From positions 1-22,534 of IMG/VR virus record IMGVR_UViG_3300025890_000176: a stretch of 22,534 nt of DNA. One strand, 5' to 3'. A model generated the notes under the pieces. That model worked only from the letters and a program-made list of their open reading frames with translations, was not told the DNA's origin and did not search any database. The translations under genes and the position numbers were made by a program. Below are positions 7,600 through 12,715 of the stretch, one piece after another (position 1 is the first letter of the stretch; the number at the start of each line of letters is the position of its first letter). Source of the DNA: a virus.

Positions 7600-8040
7600 A
7601 TGTGGACATTCAAAGGTGAAGAAGTAGACGAACTCCCACAGGATTGTGAGGGGTTCGTTTATGTTATCACAAACTTAATTAATAATAAAAAATATATTGG
7701 TAAGAAACTAGCACGTTTCAAAGTTACCAAACCCCCATTAAAAGGTCGGAAGAACAAAAGACGTTCAACGAAAGAGAGCGATTGGAAAACCTATTGGGGT
7801 TCTTCCGACCACCTTAATGCTGACGTTAAAGAATTGGGTGAAGAAAACTTCACACGAGAGATTCTACACTACTGTCAAAGTAGAGGCATGCTCAGTTACC
7901 TAGAAGCAAAAGAACAGTTCGATAGAGAAGTACTATTGACAGATGAATACTATAACGGAATAATAAACGTCAGAGTTGGTTCATCAAAAGTACTGAAAGA
8001 AGAGCTATGCAATTTTGTTACAAAGGGTATGCAAAAATAA
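7600..8040 (+). CDS. GIY-YIG superfamily nuclease-like protein
   Basis: 146 residues. The N-terminal signature is FVYVITN (19-25) followed by KYIGKK (31-36), the GIY...YIG pair of the nuclease fold with substituted first motif. Then comes a basic region (PPLKGRKNKRRST), then DWKTYWGSS, and FTREIL with the candidate metal-binding Glu. The same layout is common in T4-like marine phages, where it stands alone rather than inside an intron. It could be a homing-type or a repair/host-DNA-degrading nuclease; the sequence does not decide. It follows the zinc-ribbon gene by two bases. Confidence 0.8.
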   Translation: MWTFKGEEVDELPQDCEGFVYVITNLINNKKYIGKKLARFKVTKPPLKGRKNKRRSTKESDWKTYWGSSDHLNADVKELGEENFTREILHYCQSRGMLSYLEAKEQFDREVLLTDEYYNGIINVRVGSSKVLKEELCNFVTKGMQK

Positions 8041-8075
8041 TTCCACTAAAAAAGTCATAGCAACTGTCCTAGTTG

Positions 8076-8083
8076 TATAAATA
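8076..8083 (+). promoter_or_regulatory. T4-type late promoter
   Basis: The octamer TATAAATA is an exact match to the T4 late promoter -10 element recognised by the phage sigma factor gp55. It lies in a 148-base gap after the GIY-YIG gene and points toward the small-protein/Na-Pi module. No matching -35 element is seen, as expected for late promoters. A chance octamer is possible in AT-rich DNA, but the intergenic position is supportive. Confidence 0.6.
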
Positions 8084-8159
8084 AGTGCGAATAACCCCCC
8101 CATAGGAGTGTTTCATAATCTGCCTGAGATTGGTGAGCACTTTTTTGAGCGTGTTATTC
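8083..8159 (+). ncRNA. structured leader with terminator-like hairpin, possible attenuator
   Basis: Immediately after the late promoter, 8107-8141 folds into a hairpin (outer pairs 8107-8113 with 8135-8141; inner AATCT/AGATT at 8117-8121 and 8127-8131; loop GCCTG) followed by TTTTTT at 8141-8146, an intrinsic-terminator shape. Around it GAATAAC (8089-8095) can pair with GTTATTC (8153-8159). AAGTGC (8083-8088) can pair with GCACTT (8137-8142), which would break the terminator stem. These pairings compete, so a switchable attenuator or a short stable RNA are both possible. A run of seven C (8095-8101) is unpaired in the main fold. No known riboswitch class is matched. Confidence 0.45.
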
Positions 8160-8188
8160 ATTAACCAAAACAAAGTAGGAGAATGAAA

Positions 8189-8347
8189 ATGGGTAAATGG
8201 TTTGCGAAATTATTTCCACACCAACCAAATCCAGTTGACATTGTACGCTTTATTAGAACAGAGTATGCGAATGAAGTCAAACATCTCAGAGATGACGATG
8301 TTATTGCATTTTATGACCATATTATGTCGAAAAAAAGGAGAGCGTAG
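8189..8347 (+). CDS. small basic protein of the accessory module
   Basis: 52 residues from ATG 8189, selected because GGAG at 8178-8181 sits seven bases upstream; the ATG at 8183 is too close to it. The sequence (MGKWFAKLFPHQPNPVDIVR then a charged helix and the basic end SKKRRA) has no known domain. The next gene's ribosome site overlaps its 3' end, so it is the first gene of the 8189-8777 group. A longer frame covering the same DNA (8202-8396) is a shadow. Function unknown. Confidence 0.65.
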   Translation: MGKWFAKLFPHQPNPVDIVRFIRTEYANEVKHLRDDDVIAFYDHIMSKKRRA

Positions 8348-8349
8348 AT

Positions 8350-8559
8350 ATGTCTATAGGATTAGTGTTGAGACACACTTATCAAGAAACTTGTGAAATC
8401 TGTGAAAAGATTGCACATTTAGTAAGCAAGGTATGGGACGGTATTGTTGCACATGCTGAGATTGTTGGAACTGCGAGAGCAGCTGCAGAACTTTCTCGTC
8501 AAGGATACCATAAGGAAGCGAAAGCACTTATGTTAGAATTGGATAGGATGAAAAGATAA
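8350..8559 (+). CDS. small alpha-helical protein next to DUF1127
   Basis: 69 residues with a strong AAGGAG upstream. The C-terminal half (TARAAAELSRQGYHKEAKALMLEL, residues 41-64 in two helices) resembles short helical proteins of alphaproteobacteria that accompany DUF1127-type proteins; this is from memory and unverified. The N-terminal half contains a CEIC pair (15-18). It overlaps the DUF1127 gene by one base, so the two are translationally coupled. It was probably acquired from a host. Confidence 0.72.
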   Translation: MSIGLVLRHTYQETCEICEKIAHLVSKVWDGIVAHAEIVGTARAAAELSRQGYHKEAKALMLELDRMKR

Positions 8560-8777
8560 TGACTGTACTTACACAAACTTACTGTGCGTTTTGTGATGTT
8601 ATTTCTGATTTGTATAAAAACTTCAGAAAATCTATCACACCAAAAATGGACAAAAAAATCTACAGAGAACTTGCCAGTCTTACTGACAGGGAACTAAACG
8701 ACATGGGTATTTGTCGTGGTGATATTACAAATATTGCTATGGGTAAACATGTACCTAGAGATGGTTGGACAAAATAA
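8559..8777 (+). CDS. DUF1127 small protein
   Basis: 72 residues. The core YRELASLTDRELNDMGICRGDI (about 35-56, shown here in its motif order: RELAxLxDRELxDxGxxRxDI) is a clear DUF1127 signature. DUF1127 proteins are short, basic and most abundant in alphaproteobacteria, where members have been linked to RNA turnover and to phosphate and carbon metabolism. In phage DNA this is unusual and supports an alphaproteobacterial host. An extra N-terminal segment with two Cys (9 and 12) precedes the domain. The gene ends the small-protein group and is followed by a promoter/hairpin and a Na/Pi cotransporter homologue. Confidence 0.85.
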   Translation: MTVLTQTYCAFCDVISDLYKNFRKSITPKMDKKIYRELASLTDRELNDMGICRGDITNIAMGKHVPRDGWTK

Positions 8778-8791
8778 ATTATTAAACTTTT

Positions 8792-8820
8792 GTGACAAAG
8801 GGGTGTAACCCCCCTATATA
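8792..8820 (+). promoter_or_regulatory. possible sigma70 promoter with G/C hairpin in the spacer
   Basis: GTGACA at 8792-8797 and TATATA at 8815-8820 are 17 bases apart; an overlapping TATAAT at 8817-8822 would need 19. The spacer holds GGGG-TGTAA-CCCC (8800-8812), an inverted repeat that is striking in this AT-rich sequence. The element points at the Na/Pi gene. It is weaker than the other promoters of the window. Confidence 0.4.
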
Positions 8821-8830
8821 ATAGTGAACT

Positions 8831-8857
8831 AAAGGCGTAATGAGAGTTACGCCTTTT
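8831..8857 (+). terminator. intrinsic terminator or 5' stabilising hairpin
   Basis: AAAGGCGTAA (8831-8840) pairs over 10 bases with TTACGCCTTT (8847-8856) around a TGAGAG loop; TTTT follows the GC-rich part at 8854-8857. The flanking A- and T-runs would allow function on both strands. It lies only 18 bases before the Na/Pi start, and just after the predicted start point of the 8792 promoter, so it may act as a leaky terminator of the DUF1127 operon or as a hairpin on the transporter mRNA. Confidence 0.6.
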
Positions 8858-8874
8858 CTATTATGGAGAAAGCC

Positions 8875-9345
8875 ATGAAAGATAAACTCTGGAAGAAGGT
8901 AAGTAAAATGGATTTAGGAAACCCTGTAATCACCACCCTTGTGGGTCTGGTGATTTTTTATATTGGACTCAAAACATTCTCAGGCGGCATGAAGTCGATG
9001 GGAAATATGGAACATCTAACTTGGTTTATTGCAAATCCATATTATATGTTCTTTGGTGGAATCATTATGACATTGCTCTGGCAATCGTCTAGTCTATCCA
9101 CTACGGCAATCATCGCACTAGTCGCTTCTGGTGCAGTACCACTGCCTGCCGCAATCGCTTGTGTACTTGGTGCAAACATTGGAACAACTGGAACTATCTG
9201 GTTAGCAGGACTTCTGGTTTCAGATGGAATGCCGAAGGGTGACACTTTGCGAATAGCACTCGCACATACAGGGGTAAACCTATTCATGGCTGCAACCCTA
9301 CTACCTTTTGTACATCATATTGCAAGATTCTTAGGTAGATTCTAA
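8875..9345 (+). CDS. half-length Na+/phosphate cotransporter (NptA/PF02690-like)
   Basis: 156 residues from ATG 8875, chosen for GGAG at 8865-8868 (an in-frame ATG at 8863 overlaps that site). The signature motifs of Na/Pi cotransporters are present once: GGMKSMG (37-43), LLWQSSSLSTTAI (67-79, the QSSS ion/phosphate motif), GANIGTTGT (99-107) and the later helix HTGVNLFMA (131-139). About four to five hydrophobic segments cover residues 17-150. Bacterial NptA proteins carry two such repeats plus a PhoU-like tail; this protein is a single repeat, which would have to dimerise to form a transporter. It sits in the inner membrane by inference, possibly supporting phosphate uptake for DNA synthesis. 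Confidence 0.85.
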   Translation: MKDKLWKKVSKMDLGNPVITTLVGLVIFYIGLKTFSGGMKSMGNMEHLTWFIANPYYMFFGGIIMTLLWQSSSLSTTAIIALVASGAVPLPAAIACVLGANIGTTGTIWLAGLLVSDGMPKGDTLRIALAHTGVNLFMAATLLPFVHHIARFLGRF

Positions 9346-9371
9346 AAAATAAAATAAACTTTTTTACTAAG

Positions 9372-9397
9372 TCCCTGTTTTTACAGGGATTTTTTTT
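9372..9397 (+). terminator. intrinsic terminator after the Na/Pi gene
   Basis: TCCCTGT (9372-9378) and ACAGGGA (9383-9389) form a perfect 7-base stem with a TTTT loop, followed by eight T (9390-9397). It closes the accessory module, and a strong promoter starts 12 bases later. The terminator at 15893-15917 has nearly the same design. Confidence 0.92.
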
Positions 9398-9408
9398 GGC
9401 GATTTGCC

Positions 9409-9437
9409 TTGACTTTGTTGTGAAAACAAGTTATAGT
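9409..9437 (+). promoter_or_regulatory. early-type promoter with TGTT..AACA operator-like spacer
   Basis: TTGACT at 9409-9414, 17 bases, TATAGT at 9432-9437. The spacer contains TGTTGTGAAAACA (9416-9428), a 13-base imperfect inverted repeat shared with the promoters at 9965, 10822, 15941 and 16274. The leader includes AATGAGAGAGG (9450-9460), which serves as ribosome site for the gene at 9470. Confidence 0.85.
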
Positions 9438-9469
9438 ATATGTATAGTCAATGAGAGAGGAACTTAATT

Positions 9470-9730
9470 ATGGAAACAATTTTTATCAGTGCGAACAACG
9501 GTGGTTTGGAAATCTACAAAGGTGTAGGAAATCTGATTGCTGGAAACATCAAGACTGCAAAGACTTTCAAATATGTGATGGATACTCATGGTATTGATGT
9601 TGACGATGATAACATCTACTACACAAGCAGCATGGACTTTGCAGATGAAGAAGGGTTCGCCCATTATGGTGATGCAAAGATACTTGCAGAAGAAGGTTTC
9701 AAGTTGATGGAAATGACAAAGGCGTATTAG
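9470..9730 (+). CDS. small acidic orphan protein
   Basis: 86 residues behind its own promoter. The ribosome site is GAGAGAGG at 9453-9460. An ATG within that leader (9451) is out of frame, which shows that the leader ATG of this promoter family is not the start. The sequence is acidic (VDDDNIYY, SMDFADEEGF) with a helical end (KILAEEGFKLMEM); no signal peptide or known domain. It is the first gene of an array of small, separately promoted genes, a place where T4-like phages keep host-takeover proteins. Function unknown. Confidence 0.75.
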   Translation: METIFISANNGGLEIYKGVGNLIAGNIKTAKTFKYVMDTHGIDVDDDNIYYTSSMDFADEEGFAHYGDAKILAEEGFKLMEMTKAY

Positions 9731-9731
9731 A

Positions 9732-9917
9732 ATGGATCAGTTAACTGCACTACAGAATCAATATGTTTATTTTACAGATATGCTAAAGACACTAGAACGC
9801 AAGAAAAAGAAAACACCAGGCACTGGTTTTGCGAAAATGAAGTGTCGTGAACGGATTGCAGAACTAGAGGCAATCTTTGACAAAATTGATTATGCCTCAC
9901 AAATAACCCATGATTAA
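9732..9917 (+). CDS. small basic coiled-coil orphan protein
   Basis: 61 residues, one base after the preceding stop, so probably co-transcribed from the 9409 promoter. The chain is helical with a very basic patch (LERKKKKTPGTGF, 22-34) and a following helix (CRERIAELEAIFDKI). Size and charge would suit a nucleic-acid or ribosome-binding protein, but no family is recognised. Followed by about 47 bases of non-coding DNA and the next promoter. Confidence 0.65.
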   Translation: MDQLTALQNQYVYFTDMLKTLERKKKKTPGTGFAKMKCRERIAELEAIFDKIDYASQITHD

Positions 9918-9964
9918 GGTGCGACAATCTGTCAAAATAATGCAAAAAAAGATGAATTTAGGCC

Positions 9965-9993
9965 TTGACTTTTGTTCTTAAAACATGTATAAT
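9965..9993 (+). promoter_or_regulatory. early-type promoter with TGTT..AACA operator-like spacer
   Basis: TTGACT at 9965-9970, 17 bases, TATAAT at 9988-9993. Inverted repeat TGTTCTTAAAACA at 9973-9985, then CATG just before the -10. The leader holds AATGAGAAAGG (10006-10016). Confidence 0.92.
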
Positions 9994-10027
9994 ATACTTA
10001 TAAACAATGAGAAAGGACGTTAAAAAT

Positions 10028-10279
10028 ATGATTAATAATGATAAAGTTGAAGTGATAGTTTCTGAAGTGGTTGACTTCATTGCTTATGTAGAGTCTTTCT
10101 ACGGTAATGTTCCCAATGCGGTTTATCCGATTGGTGCGAGTCCCAAAATGATTATCGCTGCAACTAGTAAGTACATCAATTCCCTAAATGACAAAGTTAC
10201 TTGGGGTGGTGGAGATAGTCTTGACAGAGAAAGAGTTAGAGACATTTTGATTGAAGATAATAACTTGGAGTGGAAATAA
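10028..10279 (+). CDS. small orphan protein
   Basis: 83 residues from ATG 10028, 10 bases after the AAGG of the leader. An ATG at 10007 is in frame, but it belongs to the shared leader, whose ATG is out of frame in the sister unit at 9451. The protein is a mixed alpha/beta-looking small domain (VEVIVSEVVDFIAYVESFY, then a polar glycine stretch VTWGGGDSLDRERVRDIL). No known family. The next gene follows by two bases. Confidence 0.75.
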   Translation: MINNDKVEVIVSEVVDFIAYVESFYGNVPNAVYPIGASPKMIIAATSKYINSLNDKVTWGGGDSLDRERVRDILIEDNNLEWK

Positions 10280-10281
10280 TT

Positions 10282-10485
10282 ATGGATACAGTTGGTAGAA
10301 AATTTGAGGTTCATTCATTCAACGAAAAACTTGGTGAGATGGGTTCGCAAGTTGCAGAAATCATTGGACACTGTTGTGGCCCTGATGGTGGTGAAGATAT
10401 ATTAATAATCGACTATGAGAATAAAGATTGGGAAGTAAGTTTACCATTCAGTTCTTTTGTCAAATCAATCATAAAGGAGATATAA
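10282..10485 (+). CDS. small orphan protein
   Basis: 67 residues from ATG 10282; a GTG at 10270 inside the previous gene is in frame but GGAG at 10267-10270 fits the later start. The sequence looks beta-rich (KFEVHSF, EDILIIDYENKDWEVSLPF) with a central CCGPDGG stretch, and a short terminal helix. It resembles small SH3- or KOW-like folds in size only. It is in the same transcription unit as 10028. Function unknown. Confidence 0.7.
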   Translation: MDTVGRKFEVHSFNEKLGEMGSQVAEIIGHCCGPDGGEDILIIDYENKDWEVSLPFSSFVKSIIKEI

Positions 10486-10486
10486 T

Positions 10487-10816
10487 ATGGGTTTACATAT
10501 TAACGTATATAAGAGTAATCTAGGTGATACCACAAATGGTGGAGTGTCAGCAAATTGTAAAGGACTTTGCATTACAAATGTGAGTGGGCCTTTTAATCCT
10601 AGTGAAGAATACCCCGAAGCACAATTAGTTTCAAGGAATGTTATGGGTAGGACTATCGTTAACATTGTTCCAGTGAAAGAAATCGAAAAAGGTTCATGGA
10701 CTATGTTCGGTGGAAACTACGGTGCAACTTCTGATTCAAGGTTCAGTGAAAAAGTTGAAGAGATGATGGGTTCATCATTTTATGGTGCCGTACCAATTCA
10801 CGATAGGGTAGAATAA
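10487..10816 (+). CDS. conserved phage/bacterial hypothetical protein
   Basis: 109 residues after a strong AAAGGAGAT site. Motifs that I recall from a conserved phage and prophage family: MGLHINVYKS at the start, DTTNGGVSA, WTMFGGNY.ATSDSRF (71-85) and FYGAVPIHDRVE at the very end. The family has no assigned biochemical role that I know. It is the last gene of the 9965 promoter unit; a new promoter begins six bases after its stop. Confidence 0.8.
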   Translation: MGLHINVYKSNLGDTTNGGVSANCKGLCITNVSGPFNPSEEYPEAQLVSRNVMGRTIVNIVPVKEIEKGSWTMFGGNYGATSDSRFSEKVEEMMGSSFYGAVPIHDRVE

Positions 10817-10821
10817 AAGCC

Positions 10822-10850
10822 TTGACATTTGTTCTAAAAACATGTATACT
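10822..10850 (+). promoter_or_regulatory. early-type promoter with TGTT..AACA operator-like spacer
   Basis: TTGACA at 10822-10827, 17 bases, TATACT at 10845-10850. Inverted repeat TGTTCTAAAAACA at 10830-10842. The leader carries GATGAGAAAAGAGG before the gene at 10883. Confidence 0.9.
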
Positions 10851-10882
10851 ATGCTAGTAATGATGAGAAAAGAGGTGAGATT

Positions 10883-11434
10883 ATGGAAAAAGCACTTGTA
10901 GATTATATCAATGCCCAAAGAAAAGAGGCAGAAGAGTTTTCTAAAAAAGACGGTTGTTGGATGGGCATGATGCCTGAACCAGAAGATACCAAGTATTGGA
11001 ATGAACGAGTTCCATCTGGTACTCTTGCAGAGTTCAAGAGAACTGACCTTGAGGAAACTGCTTACTACTGTGTTGCTGATGCATACTCTAAGTCTTATGC
11101 TCGTTCTGTTGATTTTGCATCTATGACAGATGCAGAGTTGGATGCTGAAATCGCATCTGCTTCTAAGATTAATGAAGAGAACTTTATTGCAGAAAAGAAA
11201 GCAGAAGAACTTGCGGTTACAGAATTCAAAACTCTTGTCAAAGAAACCATTGACTTGGGTGCTGGTGATGAGGAAACTGCACTAAGGTGGTTGACTCAAA
11301 ATGAAGAGTTCTATCATTCACAAGATGTAGAGTCTTGGGTTTGGGACAAAGGAATTCTCTTCTGTGACTATGGTAGACAACTAGTCAAGAAGTTAGAAAA
11401 AATTGTGAAATTTAAATCATGGGAGATTGCGTAA
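10883..11434 (+). CDS. acidic orphan protein
   Basis: 183 residues with AGAGG upstream. The protein is rich in Glu and Ala and appears mainly helical (LVDYINAQRKEAEEF, then ASMTDAELDAEIASASKI, FIAEKKAEELAVTEFK). Tryptophans are scattered (CWMGMM, RWLTQNEEF, VESWVWDKG). No signal peptide, membrane segment or known motif. It heads an operon of four or five short overlapping genes. Acidic, helical early proteins of phages often bind host enzymes, but that is only an analogy. Confidence 0.8.
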   Translation: MEKALVDYINAQRKEAEEFSKKDGCWMGMMPEPEDTKYWNERVPSGTLAEFKRTDLEETAYYCVADAYSKSYARSVDFASMTDAELDAEIASASKINEENFIAEKKAEELAVTEFKTLVKETIDLGAGDEETALRWLTQNEEFYHSQDVESWVWDKGILFCDYGRQLVKKLEKIVKFKSWEIA

Positions 11435-11601
11435 TGGTTGATGTGTTAGAAGATATTGGTGTTCTGGAGAATTTGTTGATTGCAATGAATGAGGGTGCGT
11501 CTGATGAAAAGAGGATGGCACTTAACTCTGTTGAGTCGCTTCTAAATAAAAAGAAGCAAATCATAACTGAGTTTGAAAAGGAGTTCGCACCAAATGATTA
11601 G
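11434..11601 (+). CDS. small helical orphan protein
   Basis: 55 residues from ATG 11434, which overlaps the previous stop (TAATG); GGGAG at 11420-11424 is the ribosome site, which disfavours the in-frame ATG at 11419. Two predicted helices (VLEDIGVLENLLIAM and RMALNSVESLLNKKKQIITEF) make a helical hairpin. No family recognised. It overlaps the next gene by eight bases. Confidence 0.68.
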   Translation: MVDVLEDIGVLENLLIAMNEGASDEKRMALNSVESLLNKKKQIITEFEKEFAPND

Positions 11602-11809
11602 GAACAAAACTACAAAGAGTGAAATCGTAATTGATTTAACTGGGCCAGATGGAAATGCATACGTTCTATTGGGTAAGGCAAAAGACCTTGCAAGACAATT
11701 GGAACTGGATGCAACTAAAATTTGTAATGAAATGACTACTGGTGATTACGAAAACTTGATTTCAGTGTTCGATAAATATTTCGGACATATCATTGTATTG
11801 GAGCGTTAA
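11594..11809 (+). CDS. conserved marine phage small protein
   Basis: 71 residues from ATG 11594, with AAGGAG at 11578-11583 inside the preceding gene; a TTG at 11573 is in frame but precedes that site. The motifs IDLTGPDGNAYVLLGKAKDLA (split at about 15-35) and MTTGDYENLISVFDKYFG (48-65) are familiar from several T4-like marine phages, where the protein is uncharacterised. Small alpha/beta domain, no Cys cluster. Stop and the next start are adjacent. Confidence 0.78.
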   Translation: MIRNKTTKSEIVIDLTGPDGNAYVLLGKAKDLARQLELDATKICNEMTTGDYENLISVFDKYFGHIIVLER

Positions 11810-12013
11810 ATGACAGGATTAGAGCATTCTCTTCTTGCTACAGGATTACTCGCCATATTCTATTATGTGGGTGTTCATGTGGGAAAGAAAGAAAAGATTG
11901 AGGACATAGTGTCAACTATGTTGGACAAGTTAGAACGTGGTAATTTTATCAAGGTAGAGTTAGACAAAAAAACTGGCGAAAAAGAGTTAATACCTCTTGA
12001 CAAAGCTATTTAA
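11810..12013 (+). CDS. small single-TM protein
   Basis: 67 residues starting directly after the previous stop. Residues about 5-24 form one membrane segment (HSLLATGLLAIFYYVGVHVG); then comes a charged cytosolic-type domain with KLERGNFIKVELDKKTGEKEL. The second half looks like a short beta hairpin. Similar TM-plus-basic-domain proteins occur in other marine phages. A promoter (11997-12025) overlaps its 3' end. Confidence 0.72.
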   Translation: MTGLEHSLLATGLLAIFYYVGVHVGKKEKIEDIVSTMLDKLERGNFIKVELDKKTGEKELIPLDKAI

Positions 12014-12025
12014 ATGGTGTACTAT
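11997..12025 (+). promoter_or_regulatory. sigma70-type promoter within a gene end
   Basis: TTGACA at 11997-12002, 17 bases, TACTAT at 12020-12025. It lies across the 3' end of the 11810 gene, and the leader has GTGAGAAAG before the gene at 12053. The spacer lacks the TGTT..AACA repeat. Confidence 0.7.
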
Positions 12026-12052
12026 GTATATTGATTGTGAGAAAGTAGAATT

Positions 12053-12196
12053 ATGATTTATAAGACTTTGGGTGATGCAATTATCGCCGCAAAAGAAATG
12101 TGTACTGTATTGGACACATATGTAAAAATTACTAAAGCAAAGGACGGATATGAATTGTTCGGAACTGGAGCTGTAGTAAAAACCGTGAAGGAGTAA
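12053..12196 (+). CDS. very small orphan protein
   Basis: 47 residues (MIYKTLGDAIIAAKEM... ending VVKTVKE), preceded by GAGAAAG in the promoter leader. It is alanine/lysine-rich with a helix at the start and a short strand-like end (YELFGTGAVV). Only two bases separate it from the next ATG, and its last codons supply the AAGGAG for that gene. Coding is supported by promoter, spacing and coupling, not by homology. Confidence 0.6.
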   Translation: MIYKTLGDAIIAAKEMCTVLDTYVKITKAKDGYELFGTGAVVKTVKE

Positions 12197-12198
12197 AA

Positions 12199-12609
12199 AT
12201 GAAAAAACTATCTATTGGACTTTGTGCCATGTTGGTAATGTCGAGTACGGCATTCGCTCATGAAGCACAAGTTACAGATGTTAACAAGAACGTAATTAAT
12301 CGTGTACCCTACAATGTAGAAGTGTGTACGAATGTTACTTCTGGTGGAGACAAATCTGGTGACATGCTAAAGGGTGCTATCATTGGTGGTATTCTAGGTA
12401 AAGTAGTTACCAAGAAAGATAATGGTGCGGCCGCAGGGGCAGTACTTGGTGGGATTATCGGACACGATAATTCTGGAGCAACAGCGTCTACTAAAAGAGT
12501 ATGTAGTATTGAGACACGTTATGACGAAGAGGTGACAACTGTTTATTCACACAGTATCGTTACTTTTTACCATAATGGACAACAGTATAGAGTACAATTT
12601 AGTAAGTAG
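12199..12609 (+). CDS. exported glycine-zipper protein
   Basis: 136 residues. An N-terminal signal peptide ends at AFA (18-20), so the mature protein starts near His21. Residues 54-93 are a glycine-zipper region (repeating GxxxG-like steps such as GAIIGGILG and GAVLGGIIG) of the type seen in 17-kDa surface antigens and outer-membrane-associated proteins. Two Cys (43 and 101) flank it. The C-terminal part is beta-like (TTVYSHSIVTFYHNGQQY). It probably inserts into or coats the host envelope. It resembles host 2TM glycine-zipper lipoproteins but has no lipobox. Confidence 0.85.
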   Translation: MKKLSIGLCAMLVMSSTAFAHEAQVTDVNKNVINRVPYNVEVCTNVTSGGDKSGDMLKGAIIGGILGKVVTKKDNGAAAGAVLGGIIGHDNSGATASTKRVCSIETRYDEEVTTVYSHSIVTFYHNGQQYRVQFSK

Positions 12610-12623
12610 ACAAACCAAGAATA

Positions 12624-12701
12624 CTGCCCGTAGCTCAGTTGGATTAGAGCAACGGTCTTCTAAACCGTAGGTCGCAAGTTCGAGTCTTGCCGGGCAGGCC
12701 A
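12624..12701 (+). tRNA. tRNA-Arg (anticodon TCT)
   Basis: Full cloverleaf: acceptor CTGCCCG (12624-12630) with CGGGCAG (12691-12697); D stem GCTC/GAGC; anticodon stem ACGGT/ACCGT with loop CTTCTAA, giving anticodon TCT; T stem GCAAG/CTTGC with loop TTCGAGT. The discriminator G and the CCA end are encoded (12698-12701). It reads AGA/AGG, and AGA is common in this phage's genes. It lies in the 106-base gap between the glycine-zipper gene and the bS21 gene, so it is likely cut out of an mRNA. Confidence 0.96.
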
Positions 12702-12715
12702 AATATGAGGATTTA

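Noticed and set aside
7936-7964. TTGACA with AATAAT 17 bases later
   Set aside because: Lies deep inside the GIY-YIG gene and has no following gene within reach; likely chance.
8121-8131. GCCTGAGAT resembling the CUGAGA element of TPP riboswitches
   Set aside because: The rest of the TPP aptamer (second conserved arm and P1) is absent, and the bases are explained by the terminator-like hairpin.
8202-8396. 64-residue + strand frame
   Set aside because: It overlaps the 52-residue gene at 8189-8347, which has a good ribosome site and coupling to the next gene; this frame has neither.
8791-8808. Possible Pho-box-like direct repeat (TGTGACA and GGTGTAA, 11 bases apart) before the Na/Pi gene
   Set aside because: The half-sites share too few bases with the PhoB consensus CTGTCAT and the second copy is poor; attractive for the biology but not supported.
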